From the NCBI GenBank assembly GCA_003024785.1, contig PUQB01000403.1, positions 168,624 to 232,623 of the forward strand: a stretch of DNA of 64,000 nucleotides, given 5' to 3'. Each line of letters starts with the position of its first letter. Position 1 is the stretch's first letter. The position numbers and the translations under genes are program-made. Source of the stretch: Selaginella tamariscina (lineage: Eukaryota > Streptophyta > Lycopodiopsida > Selaginellales > Selaginellaceae). Below, piece after piece: positions 1 through 12,250 of the stretch. The notes under the pieces were generated by a model. It saw only the letters and a program-made list of their open reading frames with translations, did not search any database and was not told the DNA's origin.

Positions 1-3
1 GTT

Positions 4-1097
4 TTGGGTATGGAATGGTTCCATAAACATGTAATCGAAATGAGGGGTTCTGAAGACAATCGGATCACGCTTGCAGCAGATAAAGATTGCTCATTTCATT
101 CCAACTGTAGAGACAGTGAATGCAATTCAAGCAGCGAAGTTGTTCTTCCACAAAGTCATAAGAGTGCACGGACTACCGGAAACCATGATCTCAGATCGGG
201 ATCCTCGGTTTACGGGGAAGTTTTGGGGGACACTGTTTAAACAGTTTGGTACGATGCTCAAGTTCAGTACAGCCTACCATCCGCAAACTGATGGTCAAAT
301 GGAGAGGGTAAACCGACAAGTCGAGGACTATCTCAGATGCTATGTTCAAGGTGATCAACTTGATTGGGCTGAACACTTGGATATGGCTAAGATATGTTAC
401 AATAACTCGACACACACTGCGATCGGGTGTAGCCCGATGGAAGTGTTAACGGGGAATAAGGGTGGTATTCCTCAGAGTATGGTGTTACCAAAAGACGATG
501 TCAATCGAGTTCCATCTGTAGCAGAGTTCACTGGACAGTTGTATCGGACATGGGAAGCTGCTCATCAAGCGATGGCTGCAGCACAGGAAAGGTATCATCA
601 GCAGTACGATAAACATCGACGGGATGTAGAGTATCAGGTGGGATATGGTATTGTTGAGTACCAAAAACCTGAGGGTTCCAACGACTCTTTCGAGGAAGTT
701 TCTATCGCACTACATAGGTCCATAAAAGGTGGTGAAGCAAGTAGGGAAAGTGGCTTATGGGTTAGATCTTCCTCCAGAGTTGGAAGGAATACACAATGTG
801 TTTCATGTCAGTTTACTCGAGCCATTCCACAAGGATGAGAAACATCCGGATAGATATCGTAGTTTACGTCCGCCGCCAGAATTAGTTGGTGAGGAAAAAG
901 AATTCGAAGTTGAGGCGATATTAAAGGGAGGAACATTCATGGACGACGAAAACGTAAACGTGAATATCTTGTTAAGTGGAAAGGTTACCCGGCATGCGAG
1001 TCGACATGGGAACCATTGGAGAATCTGCAGACGCGATGGAGGTAGTGAATGAGTTTGAGGCGAGGTCTCAAATTGTTGGTAATGATGATCAGAAATA
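4..1097 (+). pseudogene. Fossil pol 3' end: integrase plus chromodomain
   Basis: The DDE integrase core is recognisable from ISDRDPRFTGKFW and [15 protein letters not shown], followed by the usual plant gypsy integrase C-terminal part (LPPELEGIHNVFHVSLLEPF). The last section, after about 900, resembles a chromodomain (VEAIL at its start, then remains of the aromatic-rich core), a module that in chromoviruses steers integration to particular chromatin. It matches the opposite-strand relative at 58.1-59.4 kb closely enough to call the same family. The copy is not intact. Confidence 0.85.
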
Positions 1098-1470
1098 AGT
1101 GAACCTTATTTCTTATTAACAAAGGGGCCGGCAACAACACTAACTAGAGGCCTCCAATATAAATTCTAGTTACGTAAAGAAATTAACCACTGTGTTGTGT
1201 GCGTCGGGTGATAGACTTTGCAGACGTGCAAAAGGTCTCCAGGTGACTTCATGTCGCAGGTGGTGCCTCCGGCAGCTGGGTCTACGACTCGGTGAACGAC
1301 GGTTTTGAAGTACTTGGCTTCGCGTAATGCAAGGGGGGTAATAAAACTTGTGAACTTTTGGCTGACTCCGCATAGAGTGATATGTTAGTTTTGGTTAGTT
1401 TTCTCTAACATCATCTAGTCTTGGAGTTAGACGTCAACGAGGACGTTGACATTTTCAAAGGCGGGGAGTG

Positions 1471-2437
1471 TGTCATAGTTTTTACTATGACTCAACCCTT
1501 TACTTTGGGGTTGACTGTTGTTACCTACCAAGTTGTGTGATGAACCCTAGATGTAGTAGGAAACAGGCCCACTTAGTGCACTTGGGTATCTGGTGATGGT
1601 CCGACCGGGTGTCATTAGGTATTTGCAGGAAACTCTAGGTGAAGCTAGAACTTACCTTCTAGAAAACTCTCCCCCGGTTTGACGTTCTAGGTTATAAAGT
1701 ATAGCTTGTCAAAATAACGGTTAGGGACACTCCTAGGGTTGACCTAACCCTAGGGTTGCCCTAACCCCACGCCCTAATACCCCCCCCTAGGGGTTAGGTT
1801 TAGGGTTAGGTTAGGACAACCAGTTTCTCTAAGGGCTGGCATTTCCGTGCCAGCCCACTTACTCATTTAGGTAAACAAGGGGGGGGGGGTCCGTCACATA
1901 AATAGGTAGAGTATATGTAGTGAGGCTTCCTGGGTTCAAAAGAGAGCTTGTTAACCTCCTACCGATGCAAGCTAAGCTTGTGTCGTCAAGGTGCAACCCT
2001 CTGTTGTGCCGCCCAAACTTCCACTCGACAGGGTACAACCCACCCTAGGGTTAGACTATCCTTATCGTTGGCAGGATCTTGCCTTTGAGACAAGGGCACG
2101 TCACTTCCAAGGAGTTAGCCAGATTCCTTGGTCCGAAAACCTGCTTGCAAGCTCCAAAGGTATTGCCGAGTTCACGTTCCGCAGAACTAGTGGTTGAGGC
2201 CTTGCTTCGGCCGCCTCAACCACGCCAAGCTAGGAACGACACCTAAAGCTCGGCTAGTCCGTGTATCCTGATCCACAAGATGAGTCTCGTTCGTGGGCTT
2301 AGTCAGTTAGGGGTTGAGTTCCTAGGCTTGGGTTCCATACGGGTTATTATTTACCAGATTCCATGGGGTTTCCAGAGAGGGGATTCCAGGGTTGGCACCT
2401 GGCAAGCCGCCTTTGTGGCCAGGTAAAAACGCTGACA
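1471..2437 (+). repeat. 3' LTR of the chromodomain gypsy element
   Basis: The LTR runs from TGTCATAG to CTGACA (TG...CA ends), about 967 bp, and follows a purine-rich tract (AAAGGCGGGGAG). It shares its full layout with the LTRs at 56,759 and 63,101 on the other strand. Inside are a G-run, a stretch of degenerate telomere-like TTAGGG/TTTAGGG units (about 1,735-1,830) and a conserved segment around AAGCTTGTGTCGTCAAGG. Immediately after the terminal CA the sequence continues as Tat/OTA-like integrase, which fixes the right boundary. Confidence 0.88.
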
Positions 2438-3455
2438 ATCATGCCATGGGAGTTCACCATACCCAGCTTACGGACGAGCTTGGACCACAGGATCACAAAC
2501 GAACCAATGACTGCGTGGAAAAGACTGGAACAGCTAGAACAACTAAACGAAGTACGATTCCTAGCACAGTTGATGAGAGAAATCGACAACAGTAGACCAA
2601 ACAAGCGAGAGACAGGAAAAAGAAACTCTGAGAATATAAACCAGGACAGTGGGTATGGTGGTTTAAGGAACCACAAGCACTCCGGAAAGGCAAATTCCGG
2701 CCAGGATGGAAAGGACCATATGAGGTGCTAAAAACCTTTCGACAATGCACGATTCTCTTGGGGGCCAATGGGCAGCCGTTACAACAGAAGATTAACGGCA
2801 ACCATCTCAAGCCATACATTCACTCGACAAGAACCCTTGCTTGGGGAAACGAGAGAGAGAGGTAAACCCCACGAGCCTTCAGGGTGAAGGCACGGCCGGA
2901 GTAGTGGCGTTAAGAACCGGGGGAAGGGGCACTCAATAGGAGAGTGGGGACCCCAGTCCCACACGAGTGGCCAACTCACAGGGTCACATGGTTCACGAGG
3001 GTGGACCACACGTGTGAGCACTTAAAACGGGCAATAATGGTAGGCAACACCATTAATGCCCTGATTATGGCACGTGGAAGGACGCGCCGGGCGTATCCAG
3101 CGAGGTAGGCCGCCATGTAGGCACCATCTTTGGAAAGACAACAAGGGTGAGCCAGGGCACGCCCACTTTTCACAGGAAAGATCGACCATTCCCCAGCAGC
3201 CAAAGATGATGGAGTGGACCACACAGAACAAGCCGATGACCATCTAGCACACTCTGGTGTGGTATGAGGGCTAGGATAGGATCATGGCGCTCGTGGCTCC
3301 CAGGTTCTCCAGATTTCAGGAGTTGATTAGCCGACCCAACATGCGGAGGGTGCAGAAGTAGATGTGACTGCTCGGACTTTTCAATGCCCCGGGGGAAAAG
3401 TGGAGAAGCCCGGATTTGCAGCACAAGCCAGCCATTTCATCCAGACCGTACAGCT
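2438..3455 (+). mobile_element. Tat/OTA-like Ty3/gypsy fragment, plus strand
   Basis: This piece holds the C-terminal part of an integrase (PWEFTIPSLRTSLDHRI, then KPYIHSTRTLAWG near 2,815-2,850). After about 340 bp without a recognised product it shows the start of the element's extra downstream ORF (VAPRFSRFQELISRPN near 3,290-3,340). The same order occurs in the copies on the minus strand at 3.5-5.7 kb and 26.3-28.5 kb. It meets the minus-strand copy tail to tail at 3,455/3,456. It is a broken fossil; the left side is covered by the chromodomain LTR. Confidence 0.8.
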
Positions 3456-4090
3456 GAGGTGACCCGCCATTGTGAGCCTTTGTCCAGTTCCTTCCGGATC
3501 CCGTTGATGCCGCGGGTCAGGGCTGGTATCATGTAGTGCCTGAGCAGTCCACCCAATCCACTATGACTCCTTCCCAGGTGCTGCAGAGGGCGCTTGCCAG
3601 TTGCGTGGCGACCCGCCTCTCTGTCCTTCCGGTGAACATAAACCCGCAAGCGCCAGGAACTCGTCCACTTCGTCCCTTCCTGTATGGAGAGTCGGGACAT
3701 CGCGATTTCATTCCAGTTGGTGGGGAACCACTGGGGTCGTCCAGGAGTATGCCGTTCTTTGGTAGACAAAACATTGCAGCCAGCTCGTTGAGATCGATGT
3801 AGAAGGTCGCAGAGCTGCCTAACCTGAAATCGTAGCTCCTCTCGCTTGGTTTTCCCCGTCTCCAGCTATACGTCTGGATGAATTGGATGGCCCGCGTGTG
3901 GATCTGGGCTTCTCTACTTCTACCCAATGGGCATCAAAAAATCTGAGCAGTTGCATCTGCTTTCGTACCCTCCGCACGTTGGGTCTGCTAATCAACTCCT
4001 GAAATTTGGAGAACCTGGGGACTACGAGCGCCACGCTTCTATCCTGGCCTTCGTACTGCACCTGGACGTGCTGGATGGTCACCGTCTTGT
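3456..4090 (-). pseudogene. Extra ORF downstream of integrase (N-terminal part)
   Basis: The conserved pieces are VVPRFSKFQELISRPNVRRV, an LLRFFDAHW segment, then FYIDLNELAAMFCLPKNGILL and FMFTGRTERRVATQLASAL. The same order recurs in the copies at 26.3-27.15 kb (-), 22.7-23.4 kb (+) and 3.2-3.45 kb (+), so it is a genuine element-encoded protein and not a chance frame. I do not recognise a named domain. In the fuller copies a long coiled-coil part follows. This copy is a fossil fragment. Confidence 0.6.
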
Positions 4091-4289
4091 TCTACGTGGT
4101 CCATTCCATCATCTTTACTGCTAGAAATTGGTCGATCTTTCTGTAAAAAAGTGGTGTGCCCCGGCTCACCCCTTGTTGTCTTTCGAAAGATGGTGCCTAC
4201 ATGGCGGCCTACCTCAATGGATACGGTTGGCACGTCCTTCCATGCACCATAATCAGGGCATTCATGGTGCTGCCTGCCATTATTGCCCA

Positions 4290-5690
4290 TTTTTACGTGC
4301 TCACGCGTGTGGTCCACCCTTGTGAACCATGTGACCTTGTGGGCTGGCCACTCGTGTGGGACTGGAGTCCGCTCCCTGGTTGGGTGCCTCCTCCCCCGAT
4401 CCTTAACGCTGCTACTTCGGCCGTGCCTTTGCCTCGAAGGCCCGTGGGGTTTACCTCTCTCTCTTGTTCCCTCCAAGCCAGTGTTCTTGTTGGGTGAACG
4501 TATGGCTTGAGATGGTTGTCATTAACCTTCTGTTGCAACGGTTGTGCATTGGCCCTAGGAGAATTATGCCATTGTCAAAGGTTTTTAGCACCTCATATGG
4601 TCCTTTCCACCCTGGTCAGAATTTGCCTTTCCGGAATCCCTTTGGTTTCTTGAACCACCATACCCACTTCCCTGGTTTATATTTTCGGAGTTTCTTTTTC
4701 CTGTCTCTAGCTTGTTTGGTTTGTTGTTGTCGATTTTCTCTTGTCAGCTGTGCTAGAAATTGTACTTCATCTAGTTGCTCCAACTGTTCCAGTCTTTTCC
4801 ACGCAGTCGCTGGTTCGTCCGTGATCCTGTGGTCCAGGCTCGTCCGTAAGCTGGGTATGGTGAACTCCCATGGCATGATGGCCTCCAGACCATAAGCTAG
4901 CTGGAAGGGTGTTGTTCCTGTTGTGGTTTTGAACATTGTCCGATACGCCCATAACACTGATGGTAGCATTTCTTCCCAATGCCTGGGTTTGCTATGGCAG
5001 AGCTTTCTCAAGATGGTGACCAGCACCTTGTTTGTGGACTCAGCCTGTTCATTCCCCTGTGATAGTAGGCTGTTGACGTGCAATGCTTGATGACAAATGC
5101 CTTGACCAATTCTCGGACTGTCTCGTTGATGAAGTGGCTCCCTTGGTCGGACACCAAGCTCCAGCGGGCATCTGAACTGTGTCAGAATGTTTGTATAAAT
5201 GAACCTTGTTGTCTGTCCTATTGTTGCATCCTTGAGTGCCTTCAACTCTACCCATTTTGTGGCGTAGTCTGTGGCCACTACTATGTACCTAGAGTGTGTT
5301 GTGTGGGCCTTTGGGTTGATAGGTCCTACAAAGTCCAGACCCCACTTCTCAAATGCTGCCATTCCTGCCGAGGGGTGGTACTCCATGCCTTGGCCTGCCG
5401 TGGGTTTGCCTATTCGCTGACAGTTGGTACAGCTCCTTGCTACCTTGGTGGCGTCCCGGAAGATTGTTGGCCACTAGAGTCCAGTCTGTAGTATCTTCCT
5501 GGCCGTTTTGTCTCCCCGAAAGTGTCCTGCCCCTGGTCTTGCGTGAGCTGCCTCGACAATCTTGGGGATTTCCCAAGTCAGTGGGCATCTCCGGAGTATG
5601 TCATCCCTCCCTTGCTTGTAGAGCTGATCCCCAATCAGCTGGAACGGTAAACACCTTCGAGCTAGGCTCTGACGATGTATCGCCAATGTG
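4290..5690 (-). pseudogene. Fossil integrase of the Tat/OTA-like element
   Basis: Integrase is shown by KWGLDFVGPINP and YIVVATDYATKWVE (core start), QAESTNKVLVTILRKL and WEEMLPSVLWAYRT (core end), followed by a basic KQARDRKKKLRKYKPG linker and a C-terminal WWFKKPKGF-type segment. An HHCC-like region lies upstream near 5,350-5,690. No chromodomain follows, which separates this lineage from the chromodomain elements at the window ends. The copy is not intact. Confidence 0.85.
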
Positions 5691-5907
5691 CCGGAGAGGT
5701 TGTGTAACCCGCTGATGAGGTAGTGCCGTATTGGTCGTTGCCACTCTGGGACATTCGGGCCGTTCTTGGTTCGGTGGTTTGTGGTACTGTGCCTTGGTTA
5801 ACGGTGTCCCGAAAAGGTCAGCGTCTGGTATGTCGAGCAGATCGGCGGTTTTCGCTGGTTTGCCGCTCGTTATTTGGGAGAGGAGGTCTGGTGATACGTG
5901 CAGTTTA

Positions 5908-7620
5908 TGTCATAGTTTTTACTATGACTCGACCCTTTACTTTGGACGTTGACTGTTGTTACCTACTATACTATGTTGACAAGCCCTAGATGTAGTGAGA
6001 AACAGCCCGCTTAGTGCACTTAGGTGTTTAGGGTAGTCCGGCCGGCTATCCCTAGATATCGCGAGAAACTCTAAGCGAAGGTAGCACTTACCTTCTAGAA
6101 ACTCTTACCCTTGTTTTTCGTGTCCCGGTTGGGTTAATGGTTAGTTCCGGTGAGTTTGGTGTGTTCGATATGCTTAGAAATACCCCTAGGTTTGACAGGT
6201 TAGGGTTTAGGGGTCGATGGATAACTCACCAAGTATATTCCCTCTGGGAATGAGATTTCAGTGCTAGCCCACTTACGTAAACAGGAAAATAGGGGGGGGG
6301 GCCTCTGTCACATAAATAAAGTAGTATATAGGAGTGAGGGTTCCTGGGTTTATGACTAAGCTCGTTACTCTTCTCCTGGTGCAAGCTCTAAGCTTGTGTT
6401 GTTAAGGCACAACCCTCTGTTGTGCCGCCCTAACTTCCAGATGTCAGGGGTACGTCTCACCTTCGAGGTAGCTTACCCTTAACTTTGGCGAATCCATGCC
6501 TGGCAAGTCTTATCGGAATGCACATTCCAAGAGGCAGAGGTTGAGGCTTGTCTCCAGCCTCCTCCTCCATGTCAAGCTAGGTGTAGCCTCACAGCCAAGC
6601 AAGGCACATCCGTGTCCTTGTCCAACTATGGGCATGGGATCTTGTTTGACAGGTTCACGTTACCTGGTTCCTGAGGGTTCATTGAGGGGTTCTAGAGTTG
6701 GCATTTAGGAACCACGTCTATGGTACTTGGTGCAACTCTTGAATCTAAGGGCTATGGCATGATAGCCCATATCATGAAAGGCAGTGTCACATGGAGATGT
6801 GACACTGGCTGGACGTCACGTGATACAAAGCCCAAGGCATGCCCTTTGGGGTTGTGTTCTGGGTTTGTCGGCCAAGGGGTTGGATACTCTAGCTAACAGG
6901 CATGCTTGTGCTTGCACTAGGGTGCTAAGCCTTGGGCATCCGCTCAAGGGAGGTTAGGTCTCGTAACTAGGTGTGCTTTGGCACACTTAGCTAGAGGAGT
7001 GTTCTCCTTGGAATTTAAGGGTTGAACAACCTAAGCGTGTTAGCAGGAGCCTTTCGTGAGGCACTCACAAGGTCATGTGCTTAGGGTTATCCAAAACCTA
7101 GCCTTAGGAAAATTTGCTTAGCAGAACACTCGTGTCCGCCTACGGCACACACTCGTGTCCTCACTAAGTACTAGCCCTAGGTCTAGGGTATGACTTGGCC
7201 ACTCAAAACCCTTAGGGGTTAGTCGTGGTTCAGGGTACCCTTGTCGCCCTAAAGGGGTTGTACTCCCTGATGAGGGTGATTCCTCAAGGAGTAAAGTGAC
7301 GATGCCTTAGCTCTGTCATGGGGGTATGTGTGTAACACACGTCTCCTTGATGGGGGTTAGGGCTTGAGCCTGTCTAGGTCTTCTAGAGCAAGACCCTAAG
7401 TCAACTAGGGTTATCCCTCAAGGGTTTTGGGGGTAGACATTCTAGGAGACTTAGGCTAAACCTAAAGTCTAGTGTCCACTTGGGCATTAGAGTCTAACCC
7501 TAGGGTCGCTGAGGTTGTTCTGGGAAACTTAGTGTTGCTCACACAGGGTGATGACGCCGAATGGCCACATTGGCAGCCATGTGTTGCCACGTGTTGGTCC
7601 TTTAGGTTAAATCTCTAACA
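5908..7620 (+). repeat. Solo LTR, about 1.7 kb, with target duplication
   Basis: It starts TGTCATAGTTTTTACTATGACTC, like the LTR at 1,471 (the terminal 8 bases are TGTCATAG), and ends CTCTAACA. The first part shares many blocks with the chromodomain gypsy LTRs (GTCACATAAATA, TGTTGTGCCGCCC), but the 3' half is longer and different, so it is a related subfamily. It interrupts the pol region of the minus-strand Tat/OTA-like fossil: an uninterrupted copy at about 28,786 reads GCAGTTTACCTGCC, and here GTTTA (5,903-5,907) and ATTTA (7,621-7,625) flank the LTR. That is a 5-bp target duplication with one difference. No internal region remains, so LTR-LTR recombination is likely. Confidence 0.85.
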
Positions 7621-7739
7621 ATTTACCTGCCTTATGGATTACAGTAAACTCGAACTCCTGCAAGAGGAGTATCCACCGCGCCGGCCTCCGGTGAGATGTG
7701 GTTTGTTCACGAGGTACAATAGGGCATGGTGATCTACGA

Positions 7740-8830
7740 TCAGTATGAAGTGGTTACCCAGAAGGTAGTGGCGAAACTTGGATACCCTAAATGACTGCCA
7801 GGCATTCTTTGTCGGTCACCGAGTAGTTGCGTTCGGCTGGCGTCATGAGTCGACCCGTATGCTATGGGTCGGAGCATGCTCTCATCGTCCTCCTGCGACA
7901 GGACCGCACCTGCCGCTATGCTTGAGCCATCCGTCTGCAGGTGGAACTGGCGGTTCCAATCCGGTGGAATGAGGATGGGCGCTTCCACCAGTTGGCGCTT
8001 TATGTTTTCAAAGGCTACCTGCCGGTGGGTGGTCCATTCGTACGGAGCTCCCTTGGTGAGTAATTCAGTCATTGGTTGGGCCCTATCAGCATACTTCCGG
8101 ATAAACTTACGATAGAACCCTGCTTTCCCCAGGAATCTTCGGAGTTCGTGACGTTTGTGGAGGAGGCATTTCGGCCAGTGCTCGTACTGAACCTGGGTCC
8201 ACCGTGATGCCTTGGAAACGATGTGCCCTAGCAACTTCCCCGCGGTCATGCCAAATACGCACTTTGAGGGGTTAAGAGATATCCCATATTCCTTGGCAGC
8301 GCCGGAATACCCATTCCAGGCGCGTCACATGGTCTTCCGCTGGTCCGTAAGCTGTGAAGTCGTCAGGAATGCCCGGACAAAATCTGTGAGGTTGTCGGGA
8401 ACACCCGCTGGACCAACCTTTGAAACGTGGCTGGAGCGTTGCAGAGTCCGAACGGCATAACTCTGAAGGCGTAAGCTCCCCAATCCGTGATGAAGGCAGT
8501 TTTGGCCTGGTCGTCCGTTGCGATCATCACCTGATTGTATCCACTGAAGCCGTCCATGAACGAGTACATCTCGTGGCCTGCTACGTCTTCTAGATGGCCT
8601 CTGTGAATGGAATAGGGAACGGGTCCTTCTCGTGGCGGCATTCAGCCTTCGGTAATCTACGCAGATTCTCAGCCTGCTCTTCTTTGGCACGATCACATTG
8701 GTGACAGCCATTCCATTTTCGATGGGGTAGACAAAGTCCGCTTCGAGCCACTTGTCGATCTCTTGTTTGGCCTTTCGGGCGTAGTTTGGTTGATGCGGTA
8801 GCGTTGTTGCCGGCTGGGTCGAGTGTCGGG
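7740..8830 (-). pseudogene. Fossil reverse transcriptase / RNase H
   Basis: Visible pieces are ICVDYRRLNA, EMYSFMDGFSGYNQV and [18 protein letters not shown] (reverse transcriptase). They are followed by LRRFLGKAGFYRKFIRKYA and the tether/RNase H start (FHLQTDGSSIAAGAVLSQ). The order is normal for Ty3/gypsy. It matches the copy at 28.6-29.4 kb. The fossil copy is not intact. Confidence 0.85.
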
Positions 8831-9086
8831 TTTTAGTTTAATTCGGTGCTGACACAATTCCGGCGGTACCCCCTTAGGTCGTGATAGGTCCAGGCGAATA
8901 TTTCTCTGTATCTTCGGAGACAGTCGGTGATCTGCTCTTCCAGCTGTGCTCCGATGTGAGCGTTAATATTTACTAGTGGGGGTTTTCGTCGAGCCTATGT
9001 TGACCTGCTTGACCGCTGCTTCGGGAGTTATGTTCCACCCATACATTGGTTTGCTACGGTACTTCCTGGGCCGAGGGGGCTAGACT

Positions 9087-9700
9087 TTATTTCCTTCCAT
9101 AGAACAGGCCACTTGGGATTTGAGCTTCCGGAGTGTCTGCATCGGTTTCTAACCGAGTCATTAGGTACGTAGCGACTCTTGTACTTCCTGTCGAGGATCC
9201 ACCTCTCCTATGAATAGCTCTGGCAAACACGCTAGGATGGGCTTCCTCCTCATCATCCAGCCCCTCCCCCAGTCCGGGAGATGGTATTCCTGGGGTCGGG
9301 ACTCCGAGGGTGGCCCGGGACTTGTCTTGCAGTGACGGATACGACCCTCCTTGACGGGAAACCGAATCCGCTGCTTCTCCCAATCGTGTTGTACCCTTGC
9401 GCCCGGAGCCACGGCCGGCCCAGGAGTAAGTCGAACCCTCCTTTTGCGTGCATGTCGAGGACGACCACGTTTATCAGGAACTTGATGCTCTGGATCCTGA
9501 TGCTTACCTTCCTCATGATTGCCCTTAGGGACCACCTTGGTTTGGTTCGCCATGCGTATGAGGAAGGGTGAGGGCTCCGGAGGTGGCATTCCCAGTTGTT
9601 GATGGAGTTCTGTGGACATGATGTTCACGCCTGATCCCCCATCTATGATTACGTTGTGGACTGTACGTCCTGCCATTGAACGGGTATGGCCGGTACATCG
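9087..9700 (-). pseudogene. Fossil aspartic protease region
   Basis: The retropepsin-type active site region reads MAGRTVHNVIIDGGSGVNIM, here with D-G-G-S in place of the more usual D-S/T-G. The same D-G-G-S form is found in the other two copies (21.4 kb and 30.1 kb), so it looks like a family feature. Downstream are VVVLDMHAKGGFDLLLGRPWL and an acidic segment before the reverse transcriptase. Confidence 0.75.
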
Positions 9701-9979
9701 TCCACAAAGTCTACCGCTTTGTTGCGACCCTTGGGGCCGTGACTGTGGCCCCTGTGCAGTTCTCTGGTGAGGACTTCATACAGCCCTGGGGATAACGTAG
9801 CAGTTCCCCTAAGGTTACCGACACGTGGGTTTCTGCATCTTCCCAGCGAGGGCCTCGTGCATCCCTGTTGTGCCTCTGGCCTCTACGCCTTGCCAGTCTT
9901 ACCTGTTCTGCAGCGCTTCCACTTCAACACGTTTTTGCTCCCACTGGCCTGGTTTCCCAAGTCGGCTGCCACTTCCTCT

Positions 9980-12250
9980 TCACTGGACTCCCCGTTGTCT
10001 TCCTCCTCCAAGTTGACTGGTGTTCTGGTCTGTTGGGCTTGGGATCTCGTGACTGCCCCGCATTGCAGCTCGGGGTTGACGTTCTACATGGTGGCCTATG
10101 GTGTGGAACCTAGTGTTGTTGTGGCCGGGGCTGGTCCCTCGGCACCCCTGTGGCCTTTGGTACATGTGCTTCCAGCATGGGTTTGAGCATCGCGATCCAG
10201 GGGCATCGATACAGTGGATGGTGTTCGCTGCACAGCGTGCATATCAACTCCCGGCGTTCCGATCATCTATTTCTGTCGTCGTACCTAGGTCGGTTTTGTT
10301 GTCGCTCCCCGGAATGCGACCTCTAGTCAGTCTCCTGACACGATCTGCGGTGGGATTGGCCCCTGCTTCGGCCCCCATACCATCGGTCCCCCAGGTGATC
10401 CGCCCTATCGCTCAATGGCCCAGGTGCGGCCTGGGGTGGCGTGCTGCTTGGTTAGCTGGTATAGTTGTCTGTGTTGTGGGATCCATGGACATTACACACT
10501 TTGCAATGCCTATCTCTACGCGTTGTGTATCCTAACTGAGCAAGGGTCACCGCAGGTCTTCCTGCTTTGTGACCACTATGTAAGTCTCCCTTCGTTGGGA
10601 TTGCTCGTGCTCCCTAGTCCCCTCATGTCTTCCCTCCAGGTCGGATTGTGACGTTCGAGAGGTTGTCCTCGTCTGTGGTGGTGTCGTTGGCTCCTTCTGC
10701 GTCCGGTTTGTCCTTCAGCTTCCCGCTTTTTGGCCTTCCTAGTGTACCGGAGCAATTTGTCAAACGTTTGGTCACCATCTAAGCCGATCCACTTGCAAAT
10801 CTCCGGTCGCAGTACCTTTCGGTACCACATTTTCTTTGTCAGGTCAACGGGGGCGTCTCTTAGCCGGGAGATATACCCAGCATGCGAACTGTATATTCGT
10901 CGGACCGATTCTCCTGCTTTCTGTTTCAAGCTCATTAGCTTGTGGATCACCTCCTCTTCACTCTTTTCTTCCCGGAAGGTACCAGAAACGCCCTTCGGCG
11001 GTTTTTCAGTGGGCTCCTTCGTTCACCTCGTGGAATTGCATCCACCAGGTGTGTGCCTTCTTGTCCAGAGTGCATGCAAAGGCACTCAACTTCTTGTGGT
11101 TGTCATTCACACTCTGAAGTTTGCACCCTGTTCGAACTTGTGTACATGTTGGTCTGCGTCTTCCCCCTTCGCTCCACGGAATGCGGGTAAGGGCACTGTT
11201 ACGGTGCTCTCTTGCATTCGATTGAGCGCTTGGGCTAATAAGGGACTGGGTCGGTTCCCATGGCCTCCCGTTGTGCCTGAGAGTTGTTCCGATTTGGGCC
11301 CTCCGCTTTGGACGTCTTGGTATTTTGCGGACTTTGGACTTTGGACTTTGGACTTTGGACTTTTGGACTTTGGACGTCTTGGTATTTTGCGGGTACCTTT
11401 CTCCTTCCTCGTGGCTCTGCCCTCCCGTTGAGGGTAGGTGACGAGGAGGGCTCCTCCCGGCTGTTTCTCGGGGGCCCCGCAGTGGGACCAACCTGACGGT
11501 TGGTGGTGCGGCTTACCTTGGCTGGACGGTTTTCCCTCCTCCAGCGAGTAGTTTTGTATGACTGTGCGCGGAATCCCCTCGTGACGTCTAGACGGTCGTG
11601 ATCAATGGGCGATTCCTCCTCGCCTCAAGATGGTATTCCCCCGTCTGGTGATGGTTGCGGCTCTACCGTGTGCCCTAGCAGATTTCCCTTGCGGGGCCGG
11701 TGCGATACTAGTCGCTCGGGCGAATCTCTCCTGCCCTTGGACGAATTCCTCTCGTCCCTTCTTCAAGGTAGCCACAGTGCGGCCCCTCTTTTTGGTGCCT
11801 CCTCCCAGTCCGTTAGCTCGTCGACGTCTAGTCGCCTCCACGCAGGCGGTCGTCCATGTGTACCCCGGCCTTCCGAAGCCTTGGGTTCTCATCCTGGTAA
11901 CCACTCTAACCTGCTGCATCGTCCGATCGGCTGAACTCTTGGTGCAGAGGTTTGCCTTGTTGGCAATCGATGCCCCTCCCTATGGGGGCTTCCCGGATGA
12001 GGCTCTTCCTCCCCTCTTTCTGAGCAGACACGGGCCCCCGCGTCACCTGATTGGTGACGATGGCCCTGGGCTTCCTATCTTACCTCCATCGTGGCACTGG
12101 TCACACTGAGCTTCTGGCTCACGTCCTCTGTCGCTATCCGTGTTGCTTTCGCCCCCTCGAGATTCTTGCCTTCGTCGTAGGCCTGCCCTCTCCTGGGGTT
12201 GTCCTGGGCGAGGTTTCCTACTTTGGGGGTACTCGTCAAACACTAGTTCT
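9980..12250 (-). pseudogene. Fossil gag region of the Tat/OTA-like element
   Basis: The gag core is recognised by comparison with the other two copies: LRDAPVDLTKKMWYRKVLRP and EICKWIGLDGDQTFDKLLRY (10.8-10.6 kb), and HKKLSAFACTLDKKAHTWWM (11.1-11.0 kb). An arginine-rich N-terminal part lies up to about 12.25 kb. A run of about six TTTGGAC heptamers sits at 11,331-11,373 in a linker region. The fossil is broken. Confidence 0.7.

Larger units (their letters stand above)
1..2437 (+). mobile_element. 3' part of a chromodomain Ty3/gypsy retrotransposon
   Basis: The stretch enters the window inside the pol region and ends at a 3' LTR. Parts seen in order are a protease-region scrap (GMEWFHKHV, identical to the protease region of the minus-strand relative near 61.2 kb), an integrase core ([22 protein letters not shown]), a C-terminal chromodomain-like segment, a purine-rich tract and the LTR. 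The order protease, integrase, chromodomain, LTR is that of plant chromoviruses. It is a broken fossil with several breaks. Its 3' end abuts the integrase C-terminal region of a Tat/OTA-like element, so it probably inserted into that older element. The 5' flank lies outside the window, so no target duplication can be tested. Confidence 0.9.

Noticed and set aside
11331-11373. TTTGGAC heptamer run as a regulatory array
   Set aside because: A short local repeat within a gag fossil linker that is not shared by the sister copies; most likely slippage.
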